Notes: generated by a model not told the origin, from the letters alone. A DNA stretch of 64,000 bases from Lewinellaceae bacterium SD302 (GCA_002591745.1 PDLQ01000025.1:1-64000); one strand, 5' to 3'. Counted from the first letter of the stretch, positions 50,396 through 59,364 are shown. Numbers and translations: made by a program.

Positions 50396-50848
50396 ATGTA
50401 TCGTAGACACGAAAGTGAACCGTCCGTGACGACGGTCAGGGTGATCCCTATTCAGAAATTAGACCTCCGCCTACCGCTCTACGCCGGGGTGTCCGCAGGT
50501 TTTCCATCGCCGGCCGATGATTACGTAGAAACCCACCTGGACGTAGGTGCCTATCTGGTTAAGAACCCCACGGCCACTTTTTTTGTCCGGGTGCAGGGAG
50601 AAAGTATGATCGGGGCGTCCATCCACCCGGGCGACATTCTGGTGGTCGATCGTTCTTTGCCGGCGGTCCACAATAGCATTATCATCGCGGTAATCAATGA
50701 GGAGTTTACGGTCAAGCGTTTGCACCAAAACGGGCGCACAATCAAGCTTTTACCGGCTAATCCGGCCTATCAGCCCATCACGATCGGGGAAGGAGACGAG
50801 TTCCGGGTATGGGGTGTGGTAGCCCATGTTCTTCACCGACCAAGCTAA
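50396..50848 (+). CDS. umuD: UmuD-type self-cleaving SOS mutagenesis protein
   Basis: 150 residues of the S24 family. The cleavage site A34-G35 lies in [16 protein letters not shown], the nucleophile serine S70 in [24 protein letters not shown], and the lysine K107 in NEEFTVKRL. Activated by RecA filaments, cleaved UmuD' joins UmuC to form translesion polymerase V. The first 15 residues are not conserved. It is directly followed by umuC (4-bp gap). Confidence 0.95.
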   Translation: MYRRHESEPSVTTVRVIPIQKLDLRLPLYAGVSAGFPSPADDYVETHLDVGAYLVKNPTATFFVRVQGESMIGASIHPGDILVVDRSLPAVHNSIIIAVINEEFTVKRLHQNGRTIKLLPANPAYQPITIGEGDEFRVWGVVAHVLHRPS

Positions 50849-50852
50849 AGCG

Positions 50853-52127
50853 ATGAGCAGATACTTCGCCCTGGTCGATTGTAACAATTTTTACGCCAGC
50901 TGTGAACGGGTTTTTAATCCCAAACTGGAAAAGAAACCGGTTGTCGTGCTGAGTAATAACGACGGATGCGTGATTGCCCGTTCCAACGAAGCCAAGGCCA
51001 TCGGCATTCCTATGGGGGAGCCGCTTTTTAAAGTCAAAGCCCTAATCCGTAGCAAGGATGTAAAAGTTTTCTCTGCCAATTTTACACTTTACGGCGACAT
51101 GTCCCGTCGCGTGATGGAAGTACTGGCCGATCACTGTGCGGACCTGGAAGTGTATTCAATCGACGAAGCATTCATGGAACTGCGTTTTTACCACCAGAGT
51201 GCAAACTCACTGGTCGCCTGGGCGGAAAAATTGCGCGCCACCGTTTACCAGTGGACGGGTATTCCGGTATCGGTCGGTATCGGTGCCACCAAAACCTTGG
51301 CGAAACTGGCCAATCACGTCGCCAAAAAACGTACCCGAACGGGTGTATACGCTATCCGAACCGACGATCCTCTGCTGCACGAGATCACAATTGGCGAAGT
51401 ATGGGGCATCGGACGCCGTTACGAAGCAAGGCTAAGGCAGGTTGGCGTCAATACCGTTCGGGAATTACAATGCATCGAGGAGGGGTGGATGCGTCAGGAA
51501 TTTGGAGTGGTCGGGCTGCGGTTGCTTAAGGAGATCAAGGGTGAAGTGTGCTTGCTTTTGGAAGACCCCGTAACCGCGAGAAAACATACCATGGTATCAC
51601 GTTCTTTTGCTGATGATCTTTATGAACTCGCCGAAATTCAAAGGCGACTGGCCCTGTACGCTACCAGGCTGGGGGAGAAACTTCGCCATTACCGCCAGGC
51701 CGCGGGGGTGCTGACGATCTACCTGTGGGTCAACAAACACCGCAATCGCCGTCGGGACGGCCGAACTTGCTTCGCCAGGAGCGTAAACCTGCCGATAGCC
51801 ACCAATAACACCAATCATCTGATCTCCTGGTCTGCGGTGGTCGCCAAAGCTCTTTTCGAGGCAGGTACGAACTATAAGAAAGCCGGTATCATGGCCTCCG
51901 AACTGGTACCCGAAAATCTTTCCCAGGGCAATCTTTTCCAAGATCACCGAGCCCACGAACGCGATAACCGGGTGATGAAACTCGTGGATGAACTAAATCA
52001 GAAGATGGGGCAGTCAACGGTATATTTCGCCGCTTGCGGAGAGCGTCCTTCTATTCCGCTTCGGCAAGATTACAAGAGTGTCAATTTTACAACCAACTGG
52101 CAGGAACTGCTGGAGATATGGGGGTGA
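50853..52127 (+). CDS. umuC: Y-family DNA polymerase V catalytic subunit
   Basis: 424 residues from the ATG at 50853 ([23 protein letters not shown]), 4 bp after umuD; an ATG at 50826 overlaps umuD. The catalytic aspartates are in [16 protein letters not shown] and [30 protein letters not shown] and [15 protein letters not shown] are the little-finger and helix-hairpin-helix signatures. It performs error-prone translesion synthesis. The C-terminal domain has the usual UmuC zinc-free form. Confidence 0.95.
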   Translation: MSRYFALVDCNNFYASCERVFNPKLEKKPVVVLSNNDGCVIARSNEAKAIGIPMGEPLFKVKALIRSKDVKVFSANFTLYGDMSRRVMEVLADHCADLEVYSIDEAFMELRFYHQSANSLVAWAEKLRATVYQWTGIPVSVGIGATKTLAKLANHVAKKRTRTGVYAIRTDDPLLHEITIGEVWGIGRRYEARLRQVGVNTVRELQCIEEGWMRQEFGVVGLRLLKEIKGEVCLLLEDPVTARKHTMVSRSFADDLYELAEIQRRLALYATRLGEKLRHYRQAAGVLTIYLWVNKHRNRRRDGRTCFARSVNLPIATNNTNHLISWSAVVAKALFEAGTNYKKAGIMASELVPENLSQGNLFQDHRAHERDNRVMKLVDELNQKMGQSTVYFAACGERPSIPLRQDYKSVNFTTNWQELLEIWG

Positions 52128-52145
52128 ACGGAATCCTGACAAGCT

Positions 52146-53060
52146 TTAGTAGTGCCGGACCTCGACGTAGAAAAACTTGTCCCTTACTCCAAAGGCCTTT
52201 ACCAGTAGTGGGGAAACCACTACTTCCACATTTTGGTCGTACACCTGATCCGGGATGCGGCCCACCACCCGGCAATAGATGGTTTTATTGGTCCGTTTGT
52301 CCATGATCTCGATCAAACTGTTGAGGGGGGCGGTGCGGTGCAGGGCCATGAATTTATTGCGGTCACCCTGGCGGGTCCAGGCGGCTTTTCCCTTTTGGGT
52401 GACGAGGCGGCGGCCCCGGCTCACCTGATTCCAGCGCTCCCGCAAGGCCGTATTTTGGCGGACGTAGGGGTCTTCGATCTCCCCCTGGGCCTCGGCGGTG
52501 ATGCCCTGAATCGATAGCCAGCCGACAAATAGTTGCTGGCCAACGGCAATATTATCGGCCGTTAAACCAGGATTGTTAATGTATAAGGTTTGCTCTGAGT
52601 CAAGTTGCAGGGTCCGGTGGACCAGCCCATAAATGGTTTCTCCTTTCTTAAAGGTGTAGTAAACCGGGCAAAAGAAATTAATGCTGTCGTAGGGGACGAA
52701 AGGCCGTAACGAAGAGTGGGGCAGGGGCACCCGTAATTTATCTCCGGGCTCGTAGCCCAACCGGAAACGGGGATTGATCAGGTAAACATCGTCCATGTCC
52801 AGCCCGAAGAAGCGACCGGCTCCGTAGAGCGACTCGTCCTCCCGCAGATCATATTCGAAAATCAGGTGTCCACTCATCATTTCGTATTCTACGATAATGC
52901 TGTCCAGCGGATTCAGGGTGCGTAACGGCGGCTGCGGAGTTACGACCGTTGGAACGGGCTGAGCGGAAAGAATGAAGAATAAAGTGGTGCTAAAAAACAG
53001 TAGGGATGACCAAGCATACCGCACGGGCAGTGGGGTTTGATTCAGCGTAAAGATACTCAT
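52146..53060 (-). CDS. LysM-domain envelope protein with RlpA-like C-terminal domain
   Basis: 304 residues with an N-terminal membrane segment (WSSLLFFSTTLFFILSA, about 18-34). Two LysM-like segments (EDESLYGAGRFFGLDMDDVYLINPRFRLGYEPGDKLRVP and KKGETIYGLVHRTLQLDSEQTLYINNPGLTADNIAVGQQL) bind peptidoglycan. The C-terminal ~90 residues (GKAAWTRQGDRNKFMALHRTAPLNSLIEI..., YCRVVGRIPDQVY, VVVSPLLVKAFGV) resemble the double-psi beta-barrel of RlpA-type proteins but lack a clear catalytic aspartate. Periplasmic. It is convergent with umuC. Confidence 0.85.
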   Translation of the reverse strand: MSIFTLNQTPLPVRYAWSSLLFFSTTLFFILSAQPVPTVVTPQPPLRTLNPLDSIIVEYEMMSGHLIFEYDLREDESLYGAGRFFGLDMDDVYLINPRFRLGYEPGDKLRVPLPHSSLRPFVPYDSINFFCPVYYTFKKGETIYGLVHRTLQLDSEQTLYINNPGLTADNIAVGQQLFVGWLSIQGITAEAQGEIEDPYVRQNTALRERWNQVSRGRRLVTQKGKAAWTRQGDRNKFMALHRTAPLNSLIEIMDKRTNKTIYCRVVGRIPDQVYDQNVEVVVSPLLVKAFGVRDKFFYVEVRHY

Positions 53061-53197
53061 ACTCCCTTTAATACATATTACGAAAAGCGATAAAGGGGGA
53101 TTCGTCGGCGGGGTGGAAAGAAACAGGAGGTTTTTTAGAGAGTACTGCAGACGGTAGAGTATTAAAGATTACAATTCCAATAAATTTAAGGGACCCC

Positions 53198-53228
53198 TTG
53201 GCTGGTTAGCTAAAACTGACTATCTTTG
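53198..53228 (+). promoter_or_regulatory. Full Bacteroidota promoter of rpsU
   Basis: TTG at 53198-53200, a 20-bp spacer, and TATCTTTG at 53221-53228. This is the best two-part match in the window. Predicted leader about 20 nt. Confidence 0.75.
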
Positions 53229-53255
53229 CGGTCCTTAAAAAATTGACTATCATAT

Positions 53256-53444
53256 ATGCTCATCATTAACGTCCGCGAAGGAGAGAACATCGACCGCGCA
53301 CTCAAGCGCTACAAGCGCAAGTCCATCAATACCCGCGTCATCCGCGAATTGCGTCAGCGTCGGGAGTTCACTAAGCCTTCCGTGAAACGTCGCAAGGAGA
53401 AGCTTAAAGCTGAGTACCGTCTCCAGAAGTACGGCCAGGAGTAA
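53256..53444 (+). CDS. rpsU: 30S ribosomal protein S21
   Basis: 62 residues (MLIINVREGENIDRALKRYKRKSINTRVIRELRQRREFTKPSVKRRKEKLKAEYRLQKYG...), matching the highly basic S21 pattern. S21 sits on the 30S platform near the anti-Shine-Dalgarno region. In Bacteroidota, initiation depends little on Shine-Dalgarno pairing, so S21 is of special interest there. Single gene with its own strong promoter. Confidence 0.96.
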   Translation: MLIINVREGENIDRALKRYKRKSINTRVIRELRQRREFTKPSVKRRKEKLKAEYRLQKYGQE

Positions 53445-53512
53445 ACTCCACCGTCAAGAATATAGCTTTAGGGGTGATTGATCTTTGGGTCGGTCACCCT
53501 TTGCTGTTTATC

Positions 53513-53608
53513 AATGATCTAATGAAGCAATGATCTAATGAAGCAATGATCTAATGAAGCAATGATTTAATGAAGCAGTGATTAAATGATCTAATAGAGC
53601 AATGCTAC
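53513..53608 (+). repeat. Octamer tandem array (AATGATCT/AATGAAGC)
   Basis: Twelve 8-bp units in exact register: AATGATCT and AATGAAGC alternate for the first six, then AATGATTT, AATGAAGC, AGTGATTA, AATGATCT, AATAGAGC, AATGCTAC. It lies between rpsU and ysxC, 53 bp before the repeat copy at 53661-53679. Same AATGNNNN pattern as at 3409-3482 and 36103-36126. Confidence 0.9.
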
Positions 53609-53660
53609 CGTCACTTTTCCATTAAATCATTCGATCATTCTCGTATCTGACCATTACTTG

Positions 53661-53679
53661 CATTGCTACTTTGTTAGCC
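53661..53679 (-). repeat. Dispersed CAAAGTAGC-core repeat
   Basis: CATTGCTACTTTGTTAGCC on the + strand, just upstream of ysxC; an imperfect promoter word TACCTTTA follows at 53682. Confidence 0.75.
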
Positions 53680-53694
53680 ATTACCTTTACCAGC

Positions 53695-54306
53695 ATGCAG
53701 CTCAAAATTGCCAAATTCATCTCCAGTCATAGCAAGGTAGCCCAGATGCCCAAGGACGGGCGGCCGGAATTCGCATTCATCGGTCGCTCTAACGTGGGAA
53801 AGAGCAGCCTGATCAATATGCTGACCAAGCGTAATGAGCTGGCCCGCACCTCTGGGAAGCCGGGAAAAACCAGTCTGGTTAGCTACTTTTTGATCAACAA
53901 CAGCTGGTACCTGGCCGACTTGCCGGGCTACGGCTACGCCAAGGTGAGCAAGAAAACACGCGGCAAGTGGGAGGCCCGAATGGAGGATTACTTCCACAAA
54001 CGGGATACGCTGGTTAATGCTTTCGTACTCATTGACAGCAATATTCCGCCCCAAAAAATCGACCTGGACTTTTGTAACTGGCTGGGCGAACTGGGGGTGC
54101 CATTTGCCATCGTATTTACCAAGACGGACCGTAAGAAGGCCCGTGACCTGGCGAGGGTGGAGGACTTCAAAGTAGCCATGTTAGAGAGTTGGGAAGAATT
54201 GCCACCTTTATTCCTGACCAGTGCCGTCACCGAAAACGGGCGGCAAGATGTACTGGATTTTATTGGCCAGAGCCTGGAAGCCATCAATTGGCCGCTGGAA
54301 AAGTAA
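53695..54306 (+). CDS. ysxC: Ribosome biogenesis GTPase YsxC/EngB
   Basis: 203 residues from the ATG at 53695 (MQLKIAKFISSHSKVAQMPKDGRPEFAFIG); an upstream in-frame start at 53671 overlaps the repeat and is less likely. P-loop GRSNVGKSSLI (30-40), switch II DLPGYGYAKVSK, TKTDRKK for guanine specificity. Essential for 50S assembly in many bacteria. A dispersed-repeat copy (54163-54180) is read as DFKVAM late in the gene. It is followed after 12 bp by the acyltransferase gene. Confidence 0.95.
   Translation: MQLKIAKFISSHSKVAQMPKDGRPEFAFIGRSNVGKSSLINMLTKRNELARTSGKPGKTSLVSYFLINNSWYLADLPGYGYAKVSKKTRGKWEARMEDYFHKRDTLVNAFVLIDSNIPPQKIDLDFCNWLGELGVPFAIVFTKTDRKKARDLARVEDFKVAMLESWEELPPLFLTSAVTENGRQDVLDFIGQSLEAINWPLEK
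54163..54180 (+). repeat. Dispersed CAAAGTAGC-core repeat inside ysxC
   Basis: GACTTCAAAGTAGCCATG read as D-F-K-V-A-M. Confidence 0.75.
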
Positions 54307-54318
54307 TACCTTGACTGC

Positions 54319-56043
54319 ATGTTTCAGAACGAAGCCAAACTCTATCCCCACCTCAAACCCGACCTACAGGACTGGGCGATTTACCGCCAAAGTGAAGACC
54401 GGGATAATTTCGTCGATGAGGTCGTGGATGATACCGAGGCCCGGCTGCTGGAAGAATTCGGCCAACAACTCCCCGATCTGCTGAGTAAAACGATCTATAG
54501 CGAGGTGCAACGGACCAAGGAAGAACCCTGGAAAGTAGACCCGCCAAAGGAGCGTAGCTACTGGAAAAAAATGAGCAAGCGGCTGGCCCGCCGGAGTCTG
54601 GACGTCACCGAAAAGGAAACCGCCGAACAGGCCGCCCAGCGTATTTTGCAAAAGATCGTGCGTAACTACGCCGAAGAGATTGTGGGTACTTTCAAGATCG
54701 GCCACTTCAAATTCGCCCGTCGTTTCCTGAGCTTTTTCTTTGGCCGGCTGCTCAATGCCGCCGTGGGGCGAAGTTTCCGTTCCATCTTCAGTTCCAAAGC
54801 CGAACTAAAAAGCAAACTGCTGGTGAAGGGATACGTGGACGAGGTCAGGGGGCTTTACGACAAGGGTTCCATCGTGATCGTGCCAACCCACTTCAGCAAT
54901 ATTGACAGCATCATGATCGGCTACATTCTCGACGCCGTGGCCGGTCTGCCCGCCAGCGCTTACGGGGCGGGACTGAATCTCTACAATACCGGCTATACGG
55001 CCTACTTCATGAACCGACTGGGGGCCTATCGGGTGGACCGCCGTAAACGTAATCCGATTTACAACCGGACCCTCAAGCAGATGGCCAAACTGAGTATCAA
55101 GCGTGGGGTGCCGAATATTTTCTTTCCCGGTGGTACCCGCTCTCGCTCCGGTAGCCTGGAGAGCAAGCTGAAGCTCGGCTTGCTGAGTAGCGCCATGGAA
55201 GCCCAGCGGGAATTTTACCAGGAAGGCAAACAGGAAAAGGTATTCATCGTGCCCCTGGTCATGAGCTACCCCTTTGTGTTGGAAGCCCAGTTTCTGGTGG
55301 AGCAACACCTTAAGAAGCAGGGGCAGGACCGTTACATCAAGTACACAGACAGCTTTCACTCACTGCGTTCTATCCTGAAATTTATTTGGGGTGTTTTTAG
55401 CAAGTCCAATCGGATCACCATCTCTCTCGGCCAACCGATGGATGTATTGGGCAACCGGGTGGATGGTAACGGGCAGAGCTACGGTGGCAATAACGTCGCC
55501 GTGGATACCCGCGAATATTTCCAGGATGCAGACGGGGTGGTCAATACCGATTACCAACGGGAAAGTGAATATCTGAGGATGCTAGGCGATAAAATCGTCG
55601 ATCGCTTTCACCGCGATAATGTGGTCATCAGTAGCCATCTGGTCAGCCACGCTGCCTTTTTGCTGTTGAAGAATTCCTTTCCCAAACTGGACTTCTACGC
55701 GCTGCTACGCCTGCCACCCGAAGACTATATCTTCGAGCAAACTGCCCTGCTCGATGTCATCACTCAACTGCAATCCATTATGCAGGAGATGGAACTAAAG
55801 GATGAGATCAAACTGGCGGATTCTCTCCGGGAGAGCCCACAAATGATCTTGGAGAACGGTGTACGCAGCCTCGGAAATTTCCACATTGAAAAGCCGCTGC
55901 GCATCAATCCACTGGGCAATATCGTGAGTGAGAACTTCAGTATGTTGTATTTTTACCATAACCGGCTGGCATCCTATGGCTTTGAGAAACAACTCACCTT
56001 TGCCGCGCCGGAAAAAGCGCTAAGCCTGGCTGATATTGATTAA
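54319..56043 (+). CDS. 1-acyl-glycerol-3-phosphate / glycerol-3-phosphate acyltransferase-like protein
   Basis: 574 residues. The PlsC/PlsB motif I is IVPTHFSNIDSIMIG (H191-xxxx-D196); motif III is NIFFPGGTRSRSGSLESKLKLG. The long N-terminal (1-160) and C-terminal (350-574) parts are more like PlsB-type or orphan large acyltransferases than short PlsC. It transfers acyl groups in phospholipid or other lipid synthesis, at the inner membrane. It follows ysxC by 12 bp and precedes the ion channel by 4 bp, so the three form a likely operon. Confidence 0.88.
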   Translation: MFQNEAKLYPHLKPDLQDWAIYRQSEDRDNFVDEVVDDTEARLLEEFGQQLPDLLSKTIYSEVQRTKEEPWKVDPPKERSYWKKMSKRLARRSLDVTEKETAEQAAQRILQKIVRNYAEEIVGTFKIGHFKFARRFLSFFFGRLLNAAVGRSFRSIFSSKAELKSKLLVKGYVDEVRGLYDKGSIVIVPTHFSNIDSIMIGYILDAVAGLPASAYGAGLNLYNTGYTAYFMNRLGAYRVDRRKRNPIYNRTLKQMAKLSIKRGVPNIFFPGGTRSRSGSLESKLKLGLLSSAMEAQREFYQEGKQEKVFIVPLVMSYPFVLEAQFLVEQHLKKQGQDRYIKYTDSFHSLRSILKFIWGVFSKSNRITISLGQPMDVLGNRVDGNGQSYGGNNVAVDTREYFQDADGVVNTDYQRESEYLRMLGDKIVDRFHRDNVVISSHLVSHAAFLLLKNSFPKLDFYALLRLPPEDYIFEQTALLDVITQLQSIMQEMELKDEIKLADSLRESPQMILENGVRSLGNFHIEKPLRINPLGNIVSENFSMLYFYHNRLASYGFEKQLTFAAPEKALSLADID

Positions 56044-56047
56044 TACA

Positions 56048-56827
56048 ATGTTCAAGAGAATTTTTCTGCGGGAAAAGGTGATGCTGACCATCGTGGTGCT
56101 CAATGCCCTGCTGATCTACTTCATGTATTTTCCGGCGGTACACAAAAGCCCGGCCTACATCTGGCTGGAGTACCTGGACATTGTATTCCTGACTATCTTC
56201 CTCCTCGAAGCCATCGTTAAGATCAGCCATTACGGCTGGGAGGGTTATTTCGATGACTATTGGAATCGCTTCGACCTGGCCATCGTCGTATTGAGCTTGC
56301 CCACCTTTCTGGTCCCTTTCGTCGATATTCCGAATACCGGCGTGATCATCGTGTTGCGGCTGTTCCGTTTGATCCGAATCGCAAGGGTATTGCGCTTCGT
56401 TCCCAACATGCACCATATTTTGAAAGGTTTGGGGCGGGCCGTGAAGGCTTCGGTTTTCGTCTTGTTCGCGCTGGCCTTTCTGATCTTCATCTTTGCCATC
56501 ATTACCTGCCATTTTTATGGATCGATGTTGCCCGAACGCTTCGGAGATCCACTCATTAGCATTTATTCGATTTTTCAACTTTTTACCCTCGAAGGCTGGT
56601 ACGAAATACCCGATGCCGTGGCAAAAAAAGGTGGGGTTGGCTGGATGCTGGGAGCCACCCGACTTTACTTTGGGTTCATCGTTTTGCTTGGTGGAGTCTT
56701 CGGCATGAGTCTGGCCAACGCCGTGTTCGTCGATGAAATGACAATGGACAACAACAACAAACTGGAAGAAAAAATCGACCGGCTGGAAGCGCAGATCGGG
56801 GAGTTGAAAGAGATGTTGCGAAAATGA
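56048..56827 (+). CDS. Bacterial voltage-gated cation channel (NaChBac-type)
   Basis: 259 residues from the ATG at 56048, 4 bp after the acyltransferase stop. Six membrane helices. S4 carries five arginines at every third position (R104, R107, R110, R113, R116). The pore loop reads FTLEGW (T180-W184), close to the TLESW filter of known bacterial sodium channels but with glycine for serine. The C terminus (about 235-258) is a short coiled coil, as in the tetramerising tail of BacNavs. Ion selectivity is predicted as sodium, not proven. Confidence 0.93.
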   Translation: MFKRIFLREKVMLTIVVLNALLIYFMYFPAVHKSPAYIWLEYLDIVFLTIFLLEAIVKISHYGWEGYFDDYWNRFDLAIVVLSLPTFLVPFVDIPNTGVIIVLRLFRLIRIARVLRFVPNMHHILKGLGRAVKASVFVLFALAFLIFIFAIITCHFYGSMLPERFGDPLISIYSIFQLFTLEGWYEIPDAVAKKGGVGWMLGATRLYFGFIVLLGGVFGMSLANAVFVDEMTMDNNNKLEEKIDRLEAQIGELKEMLRK

Positions 56828-57111
56828 AACGCGAACGGCGGTAAGGGGGGGCTACTGTTATAAGTTTAAATCCGTGGTTCTAGGTTTCATGCAGAGCCCG
56901 CAGAAGGGCAGAGGAGAGAGAACATATTCGTTATGCCGGGCCGACGGGCCCTGCGTTTCGGCAAGACTGTGTTTGTGAAATCCTTCTGATCCGTATCATC
57001 CCCGGTATGTCCTCGTTGAAGCGGCAAGATCCGCGTTTATCTGTGTAAATCCGCGTCCCAAAACCAGAGCGACCGGGAGGTCGCTAGCCATAAGGCTCCG
57101 CGTCCAAAGAT
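56828..57111. other. Intergenic region with dispersed intergenic words and a REP copy
   Basis: About 280 bp. It contains phrases such as AAATCCGTGGTT and ATCCGCGTTTATCTGTG...AAATCCGCG, which I recall as a widely dispersed intergenic repeat in several phyla (recollection, not checked), and the third REP-like 23-mer (57067-57089). No gene. Confidence 0.5.
57067..57089 (+). repeat. REP-like 23-bp palindromic repeat, third copy
   Basis: Same unit as 37455-37477, differing at two positions (G for A in the loop; G for A near the end). Inner palindrome AGCGACC...GGTCGCT. Confidence 0.7.
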
Positions 57112-58311
57112 CTAGATCAATCTCTTCACCGTCGTCTTTGGCCCAAATTGAAAATCACTAGGACCATCGCCCGTTAATCCATGCAATGCCAGCACTCCCG
57201 GACATTTACCTGTGTCCAAACTACCTAAGTCCCGGTCGAAACCCAATGCTTCCGCGCCATTTAGCGTCGCCCAGCGCAGCAGCGTCTCAAAAGGCACGTA
57301 GCTGGCGTATTTACTGATGGCACGTAATTCTTCCAGTACGGAAAGTTGCCAATTGCTCGTCAGACTGTCCGTACCGATGGTGACTTTGGCATCGGCGTCC
57401 AGAAAGTATTGATAGCGGGGCAGGCGATTTTCAATGTAGAGGTTGGCGTTCGGGCAAGTGGCCCAGTAAATGCCATCTTGCCCCCAGTTTTGGGCAAAGG
57501 CGATGTCTTCTGGCTGGGTGAGCGTATTATGTACCAATAAAGTACGACAACGCGGGTCCATCCGCTCCAGAGAGTAGCGTAAAGAGCTGTGACCGGGTGG
57601 TGTAAAGTGATCCAGACTGGCCCCGAAGCCTTCGAAAAATTTTGGGAAAGGCCCGTTGCCATCGGCAAATAGCTGCATCTCCGCCGGTGTTTCCTGGTTG
57701 TGGAGACTGACGACACCCCGGCCTGCATTCAAGGCATTGATCTTCTCGTAGAGTGGGTCACTGACCGTATAAGGCGCGTGAGGGACAGCCGATTTTGCGT
57801 TGCCGCCTTCATCTGCCTGACCCAGAAAACTCTGGTGGTACATCTCGTAACTGGCTTCGGCCCGGTCGGGTTGCAGAAAATCGAACATCTCTACGAAACT
57901 GTAGTAGCGGATCGGACTGGCATTCTTGGTCGCAGCTGTATCAGCTTTGTTACAGATATCACCCACCGCTTGAATTCCCTGCTCCCACATGTAGGCATCA
58001 TGGGCCTTGATGGCCGCATCGATCTCCGCCGGATCGGTTTCCCGTAGGGATACTACACCCACCAGGAAGGGGAGCAGGGTAGTGCCAGTGTCCACTTTTC
58101 CCTGTAAATGACTCAGTTCCAGATGGCAGTGGGTATTGATAAAGCCGGGAATCAGAATACTGCCTGCGGGCAACCGTTCCACGGGGCGTTCATCGTTTTT
58201 ACGGGCGCCGCCAACGTATAGGATTTCACCTTTGTCATCCGTCTCCACGAGGCCGTCTTTGATCGGATCGGAAGAAATGGGGTATACATAATCGGCTTGA
58301 AAAAGGGGCAT
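57112..58311 (-). CDS. Amidohydrolase, SsnA/MtaD-like deaminase group
   Basis: 399 residues from the ATG at 58311 (MPLFQADYVYPISSDPIKDG). Metal ligands: THCHLELSH, then SLHNQETPAEMQLF, TLLVHNTLTQPEDI and IGTDSLTSNWQLSVLEEL. This is the pattern of the cytosine deaminase/atrazine-chlorohydrolase-like superfamily, including S-adenosylhomocysteine and thiomethyladenosine deaminases. The in-frame extension to 58539 overlaps the divergent lipoprotein gene and is not real. Substrate not determined. Starts are 20 bp apart from the divergent gene. Confidence 0.88.
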   Translation of the reverse strand: MPLFQADYVYPISSDPIKDGLVETDDKGEILYVGGARKNDERPVERLPAGSILIPGFINTHCHLELSHLQGKVDTGTTLLPFLVGVVSLRETDPAEIDAAIKAHDAYMWEQGIQAVGDICNKADTAATKNASPIRYYSFVEMFDFLQPDRAEASYEMYHQSFLGQADEGGNAKSAVPHAPYTVSDPLYEKINALNAGRGVVSLHNQETPAEMQLFADGNGPFPKFFEGFGASLDHFTPPGHSSLRYSLERMDPRCRTLLVHNTLTQPEDIAFAQNWGQDGIYWATCPNANLYIENRLPRYQYFLDADAKVTIGTDSLTSNWQLSVLEELRAISKYASYVPFETLLRWATLNGAEALGFDRDLGSLDTGKCPGVLALHGLTGDGPSDFQFGPKTTVKRLI

Positions 58312-58331
58312 GGGTCGTATATTTCGTGCCA

Positions 58332-59312
58332 ATGTACTACCGAATTTTTCAACTCGCCATTTGTTGCACCATCTTTTGTGGGAGCTGTCGGCAAGAGCCA
58401 AACCATAGCGCTCATCGCCTACTTGCTCCTGGTCCGCTGGCGGAGCAACTGCTTCTTGAAGATCCGGATGAGGACTACTTTCACAGGGTAGGTCCAGCCG
58501 ACCTGGCGTTGCAAATGCTGCCACTGGTTTTTGACACATTAGTAGATACCAACATCTACCGCCAATGGCTTGCCGAACAGGTCATTCCCTGGCCAGCAAC
58601 GGTTCGAAAGCGCTGTGATCGTTTATTGAAAAAAGCCATCCGGGAAGTAGAAAAAGAATTTACCGGTCTCCTTCCGGATTCCATTTTTATGGTTTTACTA
58701 GCCGATGAACCTTACGGAGAGCACATCTATTTCACCCGCCAAAACGCCATTTTTGTGCCGCTCGCCGAAGCGGAGCAGGCCAGCGACCAAAGCCTCTACA
58801 CCGTATTTTTGCACGAGCTTTTTCACTTGGTCAGTCGTCACCGACCAGAGTTGCGGCGGGCACTTTACGCCATCGCCAATTTCGTCTCCGCCCCGGAGCG
58901 TTTAGACCTGGATTCCATTCAGCATTTACCGTTACTGCTCAATCCTGACGCACCGAATTATGATTATTTACTTCACCGGGGCGATCGTTATTACCTGCCC
59001 GTTCTCTTCGCCCGGGAGGGAAAGTCTGATTTTTCCGAAGCCCTGAATTACGGCTATTTTGAGGTAGTTTCTTTGGCTAACAAAGTAGCAATGTCTGGTG
59101 AAAGCCAAGGCGACAGCGGCCAGGCGAAGATTGTTACCAACAAGCGTCTGCCCGAGCACCGAATTGTGGAAGCTTGTGAAGCAAATAGCAGTTACATCAT
59201 CCACCCTGAAGAAGTATTAGCGGAGCATTTTACTTTGCTGTTCACCGCTAAAAAGGAGGAGCTGGATTATCCGGAGGAGTTGGGGGATTTAGTGAAAATT
59301 CTTCAGAAATGA
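58332..59312 (+). CDS. Lipoprotein zinc metallopeptidase-like protein
   Basis: 326 residues from the ATG at 58332 (MYYRIFQLAICCTIFCGSC); a GTG at 58326 is also in frame. The C at position 19 (CGSC) may be a lipobox. HELFHLVSRH (H161, E162, H165) is an HExxH zinc motif, and HPEEVLAEHF (E294 or E298) may supply the third ligand. No named family is recognised. A consensus repeat copy (59075-59093) is read in frame as LANKVAM. Role unknown; envelope peptidase is inference. Confidence 0.75.
   Translation: MYYRIFQLAICCTIFCGSCRQEPNHSAHRLLAPGPLAEQLLLEDPDEDYFHRVGPADLALQMLPLVFDTLVDTNIYRQWLAEQVIPWPATVRKRCDRLLKKAIREVEKEFTGLLPDSIFMVLLADEPYGEHIYFTRQNAIFVPLAEAEQASDQSLYTVFLHELFHLVSRHRPELRRALYAIANFVSAPERLDLDSIQHLPLLLNPDAPNYDYLLHRGDRYYLPVLFAREGKSDFSEALNYGYFEVVSLANKVAMSGESQGDSGQAKIVTNKRLPEHRIVEACEANSSYIIHPEEVLAEHFTLLFTAKKEELDYPEELGDLVKILQK
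59075..59093 (+). repeat. Dispersed CAAAGTAGC-core repeat inside the lipoprotein gene
   Basis: GGCTAACAAAGTAGCAATG, identical to 21840-21858, encoding A-N-K-V-A-M. Confidence 0.8.
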
Positions 59313-59364
59313 TATATGTTTCGGATGAGGGTCTTATCTGTGTAGTATGCTTTTAAGCTGGGTT

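Noticed and set aside
53513-53608. CRISPR-like array
   Set aside because: Units are 8 bp without unique spacers; it is a simple tandem repeat.
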